Positions 9,036 to 16,680 of a stretch of 64,000 bases of DNA are shown piece after piece (the stretch's first letter is position 1; each line of letters starts with the position of its first letter). The stretch covers positions 496,001-560,000 of the forward strand of contig NZ_LUKY01000033.1 in the NCBI RefSeq assembly GCF_001881495.1. The letters are read 5' to 3'. The notes under the pieces are model-generated. The model was not told where the DNA came from, did not search any database, and saw only the letters and a program-made list of their open reading frames with translations. Both the position numbers and the translations under genes were made by a program. Origin of the DNA: Candidatus Rickettsiella isopodorum. GTDB lineage: Bacteria; Pseudomonadota; Gammaproteobacteria; Diplorickettsiales; Diplorickettsiaceae.

Positions 9036-10148
9036 ATGCAGTTTACAATTAATCGTGAAAACTTACTAAAACCTTTACAATTAGTAACAGCCGTGATTGA
9101 GCGTCGCCAAACTTTACCTATACTTTCCAATCTTTTAATACAATTGAATGATAAATATTTATCTTTATTGGGCACTGATATGGAAGTAGAGTTAGCGGGT
9201 CGTGTTGCTTTAGAAAAACCAGGCGAATCTGGGGCAACCACTGCACCTGCTAGAAAGCTAATGGATATTTGTCGAAGTTTACCTGAAGATAGCGAACTAA
9301 AATTTCAGCAAAAAGGAGATAAATTATATCTGCAATGTGGTCGTAGTCGATTTAATTTATCTACTTTACCTGCTTCAGATTTTCCAATGAGTGAAGTCTT
9401 AGATAACCACCCTGAACAAGTAGAGTTTATTTTATCACAGAAAGGTTTACGTTCTTTGATAGAGTCGACTAATTTTGCTATGGCTCAACAAGATGTACGT
9501 TATTTTTTAAATGGAATGTTATGGGAACTAGGTCAGGGAAGCTTACGAGCGGTAGCAACGGATGGCCATCGTTTAGCACTTAATGTAAAAGAAGCGAATA
9601 TAACAGTAGATAGTAATCAAATTATAGTTCCTAGAAAAGCTATTCATGAGCTTTCACGTTTATTAAGTGATGAAGAAAACGATAACTTAACTATTTTCTT
9701 AACTAAAAATCAGCTAAGGGTACATATGCAGGATTATACATTTATTTCTAAGCTGATCGATGGTACCTTCCCCGACTATGATAGGGTTATTCCTCAAAGC
9801 GGCGATAAAATTCTAGAAATTGATCGAGATTTGTTCAAAGCTTCTTTGTCCCGAGTTGGCATTTTGTCTAATGATAAACATAAAAGTGTTTGTTTAGAGT
9901 TAAAAAATGATCTATTACGCATTTTTGCCAATAATCTTGAACAAGAGAATGCCGAAGATTATCTAGATGTGTCTTACCAAGGAAAGGATATAAGTATAGC
10001 CTTTAATATTAGCTACCTTATGGATGTATTAAACAGTTTGCCGCCTGGATTAGTTAAGATTACATTAACATCTGCAGAAGCAAGCGTAAGACTTGAGGCT
10101 AAAGAAAAAAATGCTAGTGTATACGTCATTATGCCTATGCGTCTGTAA
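9036..10148 (+). CDS. dnaN: DNA polymerase III subunit beta (sliding clamp)
   Basis: A 370-residue beta clamp starting MQFTINRENLLKPLQLV. The frame is open further upstream into dnaA, but the ATG at 9036 follows GAGGAAG and matches the family N-terminus. Three clamp domains are recognisable (YFLNGMLWEL, VATDGHRLAL, PDYDRVIPQ), ending with the typical VYVIMPMRL. The dimer encircles DNA and tethers the polymerase. It is the second gene of dnaA-dnaN-recF. Confidence 0.98.
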   Translation: MQFTINRENLLKPLQLVTAVIERRQTLPILSNLLIQLNDKYLSLLGTDMEVELAGRVALEKPGESGATTAPARKLMDICRSLPEDSELKFQQKGDKLYLQCGRSRFNLSTLPASDFPMSEVLDNHPEQVEFILSQKGLRSLIESTNFAMAQQDVRYFLNGMLWELGQGSLRAVATDGHRLALNVKEANITVDSNQIIVPRKAIHELSRLLSDEENDNLTIFLTKNQLRVHMQDYTFISKLIDGTFPDYDRVIPQSGDKILEIDRDLFKASLSRVGILSNDKHKSVCLELKNDLLRIFANNLEQENAEDYLDVSYQGKDISIAFNISYLMDVLNSLPPGLVKITLTSAEASVRLEAKEKNASVYVIMPMRL

Positions 10149-10154
10149 TATCTT

Positions 10155-11231
10155 ATGCAATTGGTTCGTTTGAAAGCAAACTGTTTTCGAAATCTTGCTG
10201 AATTAGATCTTGAGTTCTCTCCCTGTTTTAATTTTATTTATGGGCCTAATGGTAGTGGTAAATCTAGTTTACTTGAAGCCATTTATTTTTTAAGTTTAGG
10301 TCGTTCTTTTCGGAGTAGTTTGGCGAGCCGGGCTATTCAATATGATGAAAAAAGTTTCAATTTGTTTTCAGTCATATTGGGATCATGTCCCACAACAGTG
10401 GGCTTAGAAAAAATACGCCAAGGAAAAACAAAAATTAAGATCGGTAATAATGCTAATCCTGTTAGTGAATTGGCTAAATTATTACCACTTCAATTTATTA
10501 ACCCTAATAGCTATCACTTATTAAGTGGAGGCCCTCGGGCTCGTAGGCAGTTTATCGATTGGGGCGTGTTTCACGTGGAACCAAAATTTTTTCATGTTTG
10601 GCAACGTTTTCAGCAAATATTAAAGCAACGTAATGCAGCTTTGCAACAGCAAGTTCCAATGAATCAAATTAAGATATGGGACTTAGAATTAACAGAGACT
10701 GCTAACGAGATAACTTTATTGCGAGAAAAATATTTGCAACAATTAACACCTTTAATCACAGATTTAATAAAGAAACTAGTTACTTTACAAGGTTTAAGCC
10801 TTGATTTTTATCAGGGTTGGGATAAAAGATTAAATTTAGATTCAATTCTGACCAGTTCAGTTGCGCGAGATTACAAATTGGCATATACGCAATTTGGCCC
10901 ACATAGAGCAGATTTGTTAATAAAGTTAAATGGAAATCCTGTCCATGAAGTATTATCGCGAGGAGAACAAAAACTATTAACATGTGCATTGCAATTGGCA
11001 CAAGGCATATTATTAAAAAAAATAACAGAAAAATCATGTATTTATTTATTTGATGATTTATTTTCAGAGCTTGATCCCATCAAACAAAATATGCTTATGA
11101 AATTACTTAATAACTTAGAAGCACAAGTTTTTATTACGACAATAGAAAAAACTTTGATAAAAGAGTTGGAAACTAGTGTATTAGGGAAAATATTTCAGGT
11201 AGAGAAAGGTGAAATTAGGGAAAAAAATTAA
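10155..11231 (+). CDS. recF: DNA replication and repair protein RecF
   Basis: A 358-residue SMC-like ATPase. It has Walker A GPNGSGKS (30-37), the FIDWGVFHVEP segment, the ABC-type signature LSRGEQKLLTCALQLAQG and Walker B YLFDDLFSELD. With RecO and RecR it loads RecA at gaps. It starts 6 bases after dnaN. gyrB, its usual downstream neighbour, is absent here. The VFHVEP codons contain a 15-of-16 match to parS (10567-10582). Confidence 0.97.
   Translation: MQLVRLKANCFRNLAELDLEFSPCFNFIYGPNGSGKSSLLEAIYFLSLGRSFRSSLASRAIQYDEKSFNLFSVILGSCPTTVGLEKIRQGKTKIKIGNNANPVSELAKLLPLQFINPNSYHLLSGGPRARRQFIDWGVFHVEPKFFHVWQRFQQILKQRNAALQQQVPMNQIKIWDLELTETANEITLLREKYLQQLTPLITDLIKKLVTLQGLSLDFYQGWDKRLNLDSILTSSVARDYKLAYTQFGPHRADLLIKLNGNPVHEVLSRGEQKLLTCALQLAQGILLKKITEKSCIYLFDDLFSELDPIKQNMLMKLLNNLEAQVFITTIEKTLIKELETSVLGKIFQVEKGEIREKN
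10567..10582. promoter_or_regulatory. parS-like site inside recF (15/16 match)
   Basis: TGTTTCACGTGGAACC differs from the palindromic ParB-site consensus TGTTNCACGTGAAACA (read on the reverse strand) only at the last base. It is about 1 kb from the perfect site at 11595. It codes for the conserved RecF residues VFHVEP, so part of the match may come from protein conservation. Confidence 0.45.
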
Positions 11232-11267
11232 ATTTAAAGCTTTCTATTCAATATATGAGGAAATAAT

Positions 11268-11591
11268 ATGAATCCCTGGTTAATTTTAGTAGTAGCAGGT
11301 TTATTTGAAGTGGGTTTTACAACCTGTATGAAGTTATCAGAGGGATTTACACAAATAAAATACACATTAGGTTTTATATTTTTCTCAATTTTAAGTCTAT
11401 TTCTTTTGAATAAAGCAATTCTTCAAATACCATTAGGGACTGCTTATGCAGTATGGACAGGAATAGGTGCTTTTGGTACAGCTGTGATAGGAATGTTGTT
11501 TTTTAAAGATCCTTTATCATTGCTGAGGGTGCTTTTTTTAACTTTATTAATAGGCTCGATACTCGGATTAAAACTAGTGTCAAGTAAGTAG
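11268..11591 (+). CDS. gdx: SMR-family transporter, guanidinium exporter-like (Gdx/SugE)
   Basis: A 107-residue, four-helix small multidrug resistance protein. The essential membrane glutamate is Glu14 in AGLFEVGF. The helix-3 motif GTAYAVWTGIGAFGTA is the SugE/Gdx signature, which separates it from EmrE-type pumps. Gdx proteins exchange guanidinium for protons, and some also move quaternary ammonium compounds. Homodimer function is likely because no partner gene is adjacent. The gene starts 36 bases after recF with AGGAAATAAT before the ATG. I see no guanidine riboswitch in this short gap. Confidence 0.85.
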   Translation: MNPWLILVVAGLFEVGFTTCMKLSEGFTQIKYTLGFIFFSILSLFLLNKAILQIPLGTAYAVWTGIGAFGTAVIGMLFFKDPLSLLRVLFLTLLIGSILGLKLVSSK

Positions 11592-11594
11592 TGA

Positions 11595-11610
11595 TGTTCC
11601 ACGTGAAACA
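11595..11610. promoter_or_regulatory. parS centromere-like site (perfect consensus)
   Basis: TGTTCCACGTGAAACA matches the ParB binding consensus TGTTNCACGTGAAACA at all 16 positions. The symmetry extends to a 26-base near-perfect palindrome at 11590-11615 (AGTGA on the left, TCACT on the right). It starts 3 bases after the gdx stop and lies about 4 kb from the dnaA start, the usual origin-proximal location. The palindrome could also fold as a hairpin in the gdx transcript. parA and parB are not in this window. Confidence 0.88.
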
Positions 11611-11840
11611 TCACTGATTTTTACATGATTCGAAAGCTAAAAACTTTTGAAATCAGCCTGAGTTTTAAAGAGTTTTAAAAGAGTTAGCGGCTTTTCATTG
11701 GAACTTTGGCTGTAGCATCATCTGCGCATATAAAGCTACTTAAGCTATAGTTTACCTAGGTTACGTAGTAAAAATTAAGAAAAAATACCTAATGCTTTTG
11801 ATAAAAATAAGATAATTTTAACTAAGGTTTTTTTTGAATT

Positions 11841-11876
11841 AAAATCGTAATCAAAAACTCATTTGATTACGATTTT
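11841..11876. terminator. Perfect 15-bp inverted repeat overlapping the trhO stop codon, likely terminator
   Basis: Arms 11841-11855 and 11862-11876 are perfectly complementary around a 6-base loop. One end is AAAA and the other TTTT, so RNA from either strand would form a hairpin with a 3' U-rich end. The left part extends beyond the trhO stop and the right part lies within the last trhO codons. It could terminate trhO leftwards and any read-through from gdx rightwards. Confidence 0.55.
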
Positions 11877-12588
11877 CTTGATTGGGTGTTACACTTTCTC
11901 TAGCATCGAATACAAAACAAGGTCCTTTAAAGTGGTTTTCGCCACATTTTTCAAAGTAATTTAATATACCACCTTCTAGCTGATAAACTTCTGTATAACC
12001 ATTTTCTAAAAGATAGGCGGCTGCTTTTTCGCAACGAATTCCCCCGGTACAAAAAGTAACAATGGGTAACTGCTTAAATTTTTCCGGTAATTGTTTTACC
12101 GAATTAGGAAAATCTCTAAACCGTTTAAGGCCTAAATTTAAGGCATTTTTAAAACTACCGAGTTCAACTTCAAAAGTATTTCGTGTATCTAAAAGGACTA
12201 AATTGGGTCTATTTTCTAGCCAAATATTGAGCATTTCGGGAGTGATATAGGGAGCAGTATGTTTTGTGGGATTAATACTATCAATACCAAAAGATATGAT
12301 TTCTTTTTTCAGCTTGACTAGCATTTTTTTAAAGGGTTGAAAATTAGAAAAGCTTTTTTTAAATTTTAAATTTTGAAAGTATGAATAAGTATTCAGAAAA
12401 TTTTGAAAGGAGTTAATAGCATCACTCTCACCAGATATAAATAAATTAATTCCTTCAACGCTTAACAACACTGTTCCTTTCAGGCCTAATTCTGTTGCTT
12501 TTGATTTAAGTGAAATTTGTAATTTAGGCAAGATATTGTTGGGTAGTCGAACAAAACGATAAGTAGTTATATTGATAATAGATAACAT
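11851..12588 (-). CDS. trhO: tRNA uridine(34) hydroxylase (rhodanese family)
   Basis: A 245-residue protein. It has the N-terminal acylphosphatase-like region of the YceA/TrhO family (LKGTVLLSVEGINLFISG) and a rhodanese domain. The domain contains LLDTRNTFEVELG and the active-site loop FCTGGIRCEKAA with Cys180. TrhO makes 5-hydroxyuridine at the tRNA wobble position using molecular oxygen. The protein is about 100 residues shorter than the E. coli enzyme and lacks its long C-terminal cysteine-rich extension, a form also seen in other bacterial lineages. The 3' end forms one arm of a hairpin. Confidence 0.9.
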   Translation of the reverse strand: MLSIINITTYRFVRLPNNILPKLQISLKSKATELGLKGTVLLSVEGINLFISGESDAINSFQNFLNTYSYFQNLKFKKSFSNFQPFKKMLVKLKKEIISFGIDSINPTKHTAPYITPEMLNIWLENRPNLVLLDTRNTFEVELGSFKNALNLGLKRFRDFPNSVKQLPEKFKQLPIVTFCTGGIRCEKAAAYLLENGYTEVYQLEGGILNYFEKCGENHFKGPCFVFDARESVTPNQENRNQMSF

Positions 12589-12637
12589 AGTGTCATTTTA
12601 GATAGTTTTAATGGTTGCAAATTAAAATAGAATTTTC

Positions 12638-12713
12638 TGGTGCTGGAACCAGGATTCGAACCCGGGACCTACTGATTACAAATCAGTTGCTCTACCAACT
12701 GAGCTATTCCAGC
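12638..12713 (-). tRNA. tRNA-Thr (anticodon TGT)
   Basis: On the minus strand the acceptor arm GCTGGAA pairs with TTCCAGC. The D arm contains AGCTCAGTTGGTAGAGC. The anticodon stem-loop is ACTGA-TTTGTAA-TCAGT with anticodon TGT, and the T arm contains GGTTCGAATCC. The CCA end is encoded, giving 76 bases. A strong promoter lies directly upstream (12732-12760). Confidence 0.97.
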
Positions 12714-12731
12714 CATGAATAGAAGAGCCAA

Positions 12732-12760
12732 ATTGTAGTCAATTTAATATAAATTAGCAA
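12732..12760 (-). promoter_or_regulatory. Sigma-70 type promoter of tRNA-Thr
   Basis: On the minus strand TTGCTA (12760-12755), a 17-base spacer and TACAAT (12737-12732; 5 of 6 to TATAAT). The -10 ends 18 bases before the mature tRNA 5' end. The -35 lies 2 bases beyond the birA stop codon. Confidence 0.7.
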
Positions 12761-12762
12761 TT

Positions 12763-13734
12763 TTAATCGTCAGTTTTTAACTTTACTCCAATTTCTCCAC
12801 TATTAAAATAATGGATTTTATTTTTAATTTGTACGCAAAGTTGACCTTGTGCATTTATTCCTTCTCCAATACCTACTATAATATTGGATTGATTTTGTAT
12901 TGTGATTAATTTGCCCACTAAATTATCGAGACGTTGCCAATCCTGCATAAAATAATCTAAGCCTTTAGTTTCAAAATGAGTGAGCGCATGAAGTAAATTT
13001 TTTAAAATGAGCACAGCTAGTCGATTTCGCTGTGGTGGTAAATTTTTTAGCGAAAAAATACTTGTAATTGCTTGATCATCAATGGGAAATTGAGTCGGAT
13101 TATAAAGATTTAAACCAATACCGATAACCGCTTTTTTTATTTTAGCATCAATAGATCGTGATTCAATTAAAATTCCAGCCAATTTTTTTCCTTCATGAAT
13201 AATATCATTTGGCCATTTCAGTTGTATTTTCTTTAGCCCGTATTCTTCAAGCGCTTTCACAACGGCGATACCTACTACTAAGGTTAAGCCTACTAATTTA
13301 TTAAGTGGATTTGTGAATTGCCATAGAAGAGATAAAGCTATATTTTTTCCAAAGTTTGAATACCAAATACGCTGAAATTGACCGCGGCCAGCGGTTTGTT
13401 GTTCTGAAAAAACGACATAATTTCCATTATATTCTATTTTATTGAGCAGATAATTATTTGTTGAATCCACAAAGGTTAGTACTTCTAGCTGTGAAAGTAG
13501 CTGATTAGCTTCACCTAATTCATTAATTATATAAGAAGCATCAAGCAATTCTAATCCACCTGCGATACGAAAAAATTTATCGTTAACTACTTCTAAATTT
13601 ATTGAAGGATCTAATATTCGTTTTAATACTTCAGGAACTGTTTTGTAAGAAATGTTTAAAAACTTGCTGATTTCCTTGTCGGAATGAAACTTGCCGTCTG
13701 CCAATAAGCGTAAAGTAGATTTTAGTAACGACAT
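12763..13734 (-). CDS. birA: Bifunctional biotin-[acetyl-CoA-carboxylase] ligase / biotin operon repressor
   Basis: A 323-residue BirA. It has an N-terminal winged helix (about 1-60: LLADGKFHSDKEISKFLNIS), then the ligase domain with EQQTAGRGQFQRIW for biotinoyl-AMP binding and KWPNDIIHEGKKLAGILIE. A C-terminal SH3-like domain follows. It activates biotin and attaches it to AccB; the HTH domain suggests it also represses biotin genes. No bio genes are nearby. It ends just before the tRNA-Thr promoter. Confidence 0.94.
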   Translation of the reverse strand: MSLLKSTLRLLADGKFHSDKEISKFLNISYKTVPEVLKRILDPSINLEVVNDKFFRIAGGLELLDASYIINELGEANQLLSQLEVLTFVDSTNNYLLNKIEYNGNYVVFSEQQTAGRGQFQRIWYSNFGKNIALSLLWQFTNPLNKLVGLTLVVGIAVVKALEEYGLKKIQLKWPNDIIHEGKKLAGILIESRSIDAKIKKAVIGIGLNLYNPTQFPIDDQAITSIFSLKNLPPQRNRLAVLILKNLLHALTHFETKGLDYFMQDWQRLDNLVGKLITIQNQSNIIVGIGEGINAQGQLCVQIKNKIHYFNSGEIGVKLKTDD

Positions 13735-13815
13735 TTGAAACTCTTTTATAATACATGATGTTTTTAATAGATTTTATCTAAAAATCCAATCAATTTATCA
13801 CTTTTTTATTAATTA

Positions 13816-14694
13816 TTAAATTAAGCAATGACCTGCTAACTTCTCCAAAATATGAAGTGGGGCTGCTTTTGGATTTGACATAGCCGTTGTTGGCAAATAA
13901 AAGGTTTGTTCTAGCAGATATTGTCCTGATATAGCAGCATGTGATACTTGATCAGTAGAGACTATCCAACTAGTGCCCGGAGGAAAACTGACTTCTTTAT
14001 ATTTTACTTGTTTTTGATAACTGGTGTCGAGTTTCATATTATCATGTATTTTTAGCATGATATGATCATAATGGGTGCGAACACTTTTTGTAATGCCTAA
14101 CCAATGTAAAAATTTTGCACTGCCAGGGAGAGGTTTATTAATTTTTGGTAAAAAACGCTGGGCTACTTCTTCAAAGCTTTCACCTATACGCCAAATCCGA
14201 TGTTCGCCATAGGGATTGATATTACAAAATAAGCGAACAATCCGATATCCTTGATTAGGATTTGCAGCAAAGGCATCTACATGTAATCGACGATCATCTT
14301 TACGCGCAGAAGTTTTACGATTTCTTATTTGCACTGGACGGTAACTCGTGCGCCCTATGGTAAGTGAATTCGTATACTGTGAAAATAATGAACTCATGAA
14401 ATAGTTGGCTTGTTTAGAAAAACGAGCCAACATGGATTTTAAATCAACTTGGTGTTTTTGATCAGCCTTAATGCCTTTTAAACGATTATCTTTTAAGTTA
14501 AAGCTAATATTTTTTGTTTTCTTATCTATCAAGTAAGGAATAAATAACATCCGTTCAGAGGGATGTATATTAAATGAAAGTTGCGGACAAAAAATAATTT
14601 TCCCAGACTCAAGATCAGAAATGGCAGTTTCTTGTTCATGTTTTTTAAATTCCATATCCCAAGCAGCGGCTGTACAGATAGAGAAAATATCCAT
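13816..14694 (-). CDS. kdoO: Kdo 3-hydroxylase-like Fe(II)/2-oxoglutarate dioxygenase
   Basis: A 292-residue protein recognised as the Kdo_hydroxy family by RRLHVDAFAANPNQGYR and LFCNINPYGEHRIWRIGE. Putative iron ligands are His138 and Asp140 in LHVDAF and the distal His252 in DQVSHAAISGQ. KdoO enzymes of Burkholderia and Yersinia hydroxylate the outer Kdo of LPS to Ko, altering the inner core. That fits the heptose-core genes waaF, hldE and hldD in this window. E. coli lacks the gene. Substrate here is inferred from the family. Confidence 0.8.
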   Translation of the reverse strand: MDIFSICTAAAWDMEFKKHEQETAISDLESGKIIFCPQLSFNIHPSERMLFIPYLIDKKTKNISFNLKDNRLKGIKADQKHQVDLKSMLARFSKQANYFMSSLFSQYTNSLTIGRTSYRPVQIRNRKTSARKDDRRLHVDAFAANPNQGYRIVRLFCNINPYGEHRIWRIGESFEEVAQRFLPKINKPLPGSAKFLHWLGITKSVRTHYDHIMLKIHDNMKLDTSYQKQVKYKEVSFPPGTSWIVSTDQVSHAAISGQYLLEQTFYLPTTAMSNPKAAPLHILEKLAGHCLI

Positions 14695-14793
14695 TCTTAA
14701 TTAAATCCATTTAAAAAGCTCTTATTCTATAGCTTTTTCAGTTAATTTTCTAGAATGTTGGTTGGTATTAATAATATAAATTCAGAAGTATGG

Positions 14794-16290
14794 TTATTTT
14801 TTCATGACTTTATAACTTAAAGCTTCCATTAAGTGTGGAGTTTTAATTTTTTCACATTCTGTTAAATCTGCAATAGTGCGTGCTATCCGTAAAATACGAT
14901 GATAAGCACGTGTTGAAAGTTGAAATTTTTCTAAAGCATTTTCTAAAATTTTGTGATCGGTATTTGATAATTTACAGGCAATTTTTAAGATATTACCGTT
15001 TAAATTATGATTAAGTGTTCCAAATTTTTTTAGCTGTTTAAATTGTGCTTTTTTAACTCTATATCGAATAGTTTTGCTACTTTCTTCATGGCGTGGTCTC
15101 CGAAAATAATTTTTTGGTAAAGAATTAACTTCAAGGCACATATCAATACGATCCAAAAAAGGCATAGATAATTTTTTGCGATAACGTTGGATCTGTGGCG
15201 GTACGCACACACAAGGATGAACCTGACTACCTAGATAACCGCATGGGCAGGGATTCATAGCAGCAATTAACTGGAAATTAGCTGGAAATTCAGTTTGTCG
15301 GGAAGCACGTGAAATACTTATATTTCCTGACTCTAAGGGTTCACGCAAGGCTTCCAATACTTGCCGGTCAAATTCAGGTAATTCATCCAAAAATAAAACA
15401 CCATGATGGGCCAATGATATTTCTCCCGGGCGGGGTGGATTGCCGCCGCCTACTAGCGCTATGCTTGAGGCGGTGTGATGCGGTCTACGAAAGGGAGGAA
15501 ATTTCCAAGTGCTTAGTTCTAGAGATTGTCCACTGATTGAATGTATCGCAGCAAGTTCTAGAGCTGCTTCATCACTGAGTAAAGGTAATAAACTTATTAA
15601 ACGAGAGGCAAGCATCGTTTTTCCAGTGCCTGGCGGGCCTATCATTAATAAGCTATGTTTTCCTGCAGCGCAAATTTCTAAAGCTCGTTTAGCATGTGCT
15701 TGCCCGAACACTTCAGATAAATCGGGTAATTGACGATGCTCAAGTTGAGAATAGTCTGCATGGTAATTTGATAAAGGAACTCGTCCATGTAAATGTGAGC
15801 AAACTTGTAAAATATTTTTAGCAGGTAAAATACTCGTTTTTTTATTGAAACTGGCTTCTTGAGCATTGGCTAAGGGCACTATAATAGTGTGGTTGGCTTT
15901 TTGTGCCGCTAACGAAAAAGGGATAATACCAGAAACGGGTCGAAGTTCTCCTGACAATCCTAGCTCACCGATAAATTCATACTGTTCGAGCGTATTGCTT
16001 GGTATCTGGTTAGAAGCTGCCAGAATACTTAATGCAATTGGCAAATCAAATCGACCTCCTTGTTTTGGAAGATCGGCAGGGGCAAGATTGATAGTTATTC
16101 GTCGGGCAGGAAATTCAAATTGCGCATTAATTATAGCGCTACGCACCCGATCTCGATTCCCTTTGACAGTTGTTTCAGTGAGTCCAACAATAGATAAACT
16201 AGGTAAACCATTTGATATATGAGTTTCAACAGTAACAGGAAGCGCTTGAATTCCGGCATTTGCACGAGTTTGCACAATAGCTAGTGACAT
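14794..16290 (-). CDS. comM: YifB/ComM family Mg-chelatase-like AAA+ ATPase
   Basis: A 498-residue ComM-type protein. It has an N-terminal Lon-protease-like fold (GLPSLSIVGLTETTVKGNRDR), a central Mg-chelatase ATPase with Walker A GPPGTGKTMLASRL and Walker B HGVLFLDELPEF, the MNPCPCGYLG motif with more cysteines behind it (HPCVCVPP), and a C-terminal helical lid. ComM is a hexameric branch-migration helicase that helps integrate incoming DNA in natural transformation. A ComEA-like protein and a pilin elsewhere in the window are consistent with DNA uptake. Confidence 0.93.
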   Translation of the reverse strand: MSLAIVQTRANAGIQALPVTVETHISNGLPSLSIVGLTETTVKGNRDRVRSAIINAQFEFPARRITINLAPADLPKQGGRFDLPIALSILAASNQIPSNTLEQYEFIGELGLSGELRPVSGIIPFSLAAQKANHTIIVPLANAQEASFNKKTSILPAKNILQVCSHLHGRVPLSNYHADYSQLEHRQLPDLSEVFGQAHAKRALEICAAGKHSLLMIGPPGTGKTMLASRLISLLPLLSDEAALELAAIHSISGQSLELSTWKFPPFRRPHHTASSIALVGGGNPPRPGEISLAHHGVLFLDELPEFDRQVLEALREPLESGNISISRASRQTEFPANFQLIAAMNPCPCGYLGSQVHPCVCVPPQIQRYRKKLSMPFLDRIDMCLEVNSLPKNYFRRPRHEESSKTIRYRVKKAQFKQLKKFGTLNHNLNGNILKIACKLSNTDHKILENALEKFQLSTRAYHRILRIARTIADLTECEKIKTPHLMEALSYKVMKK

Positions 16291-16344
16291 AATCAGCTCC
16301 TTCTAATTTTTATTTTAATTGGTCACTTAAAAAATTAAATTGAC

Positions 16345-16617
16345 TTATTTTTTACTTTTTTTACTTTTTGATTTAGTTAGATGGTTTTCTAAGTAAGCGA
16401 TTTGTTTTTCCAATGTATTTAGTTTAATACGGGTTTTTGTTAAAACTTTTTTTTGTACATCAAACTCTTCACGTGTTACTAAATCAAGTTTTGCAAACAT
16501 ACTTTGCAAAATCGCTCGAAAGTTTTTTTCTAAATCTTTCTTAAATTTATTTAATCCGGGTGGCAGACTTTCGCTAAGTCGCTTTACGGCATCGTCAATA
16601 AATTTCGTATCAAACAT
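16345..16617 (-). CDS. ubiK: Ubiquinone biosynthesis accessory factor UbiK
   Basis: A 90-residue BMFP/YqiC-family protein. The N-terminal amphipathic helix contains AVKRLSESLPPGLNKFKKDLEKN. A C-terminal coiled coil (about 50-80: FDVQKKVLTKTRIKLNTLEKQ) ends in a lysine/serine tail. UbiK trimerises and works with UbiJ (54359-54964) in the aerobic ubiquinone assembly complex. comM lies downstream of it on the same strand. Confidence 0.9.
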   Translation of the reverse strand: MFDTKFIDDAVKRLSESLPPGLNKFKKDLEKNFRAILQSMFAKLDLVTREEFDVQKKVLTKTRIKLNTLEKQIAYLENHLTKSKSKKSKK

Positions 16618-16680
16618 ACAAAAATTCCTCTTTATCGAATGACTATTTTAACCTAAGTGCCTATAATAACATTGAACTAG

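Noticed and set aside
11231..11268. Guanidine riboswitch before the gdx gene
   Set aside because: The 36-base gap is too short and shows no conserved guanidine aptamer motif.
11268..11591. EmrE-type multidrug pump
   Set aside because: The helix-3 motif WTGIGAFG is typical of SugE/Gdx, not EmrE.
15306..15311. Other CACGTG sites (also at 4035, 14907, 16470 and 19432) as parS candidates
   Set aside because: Flanking bases fit the parS consensus poorly; most have mismatches in both half-sites.
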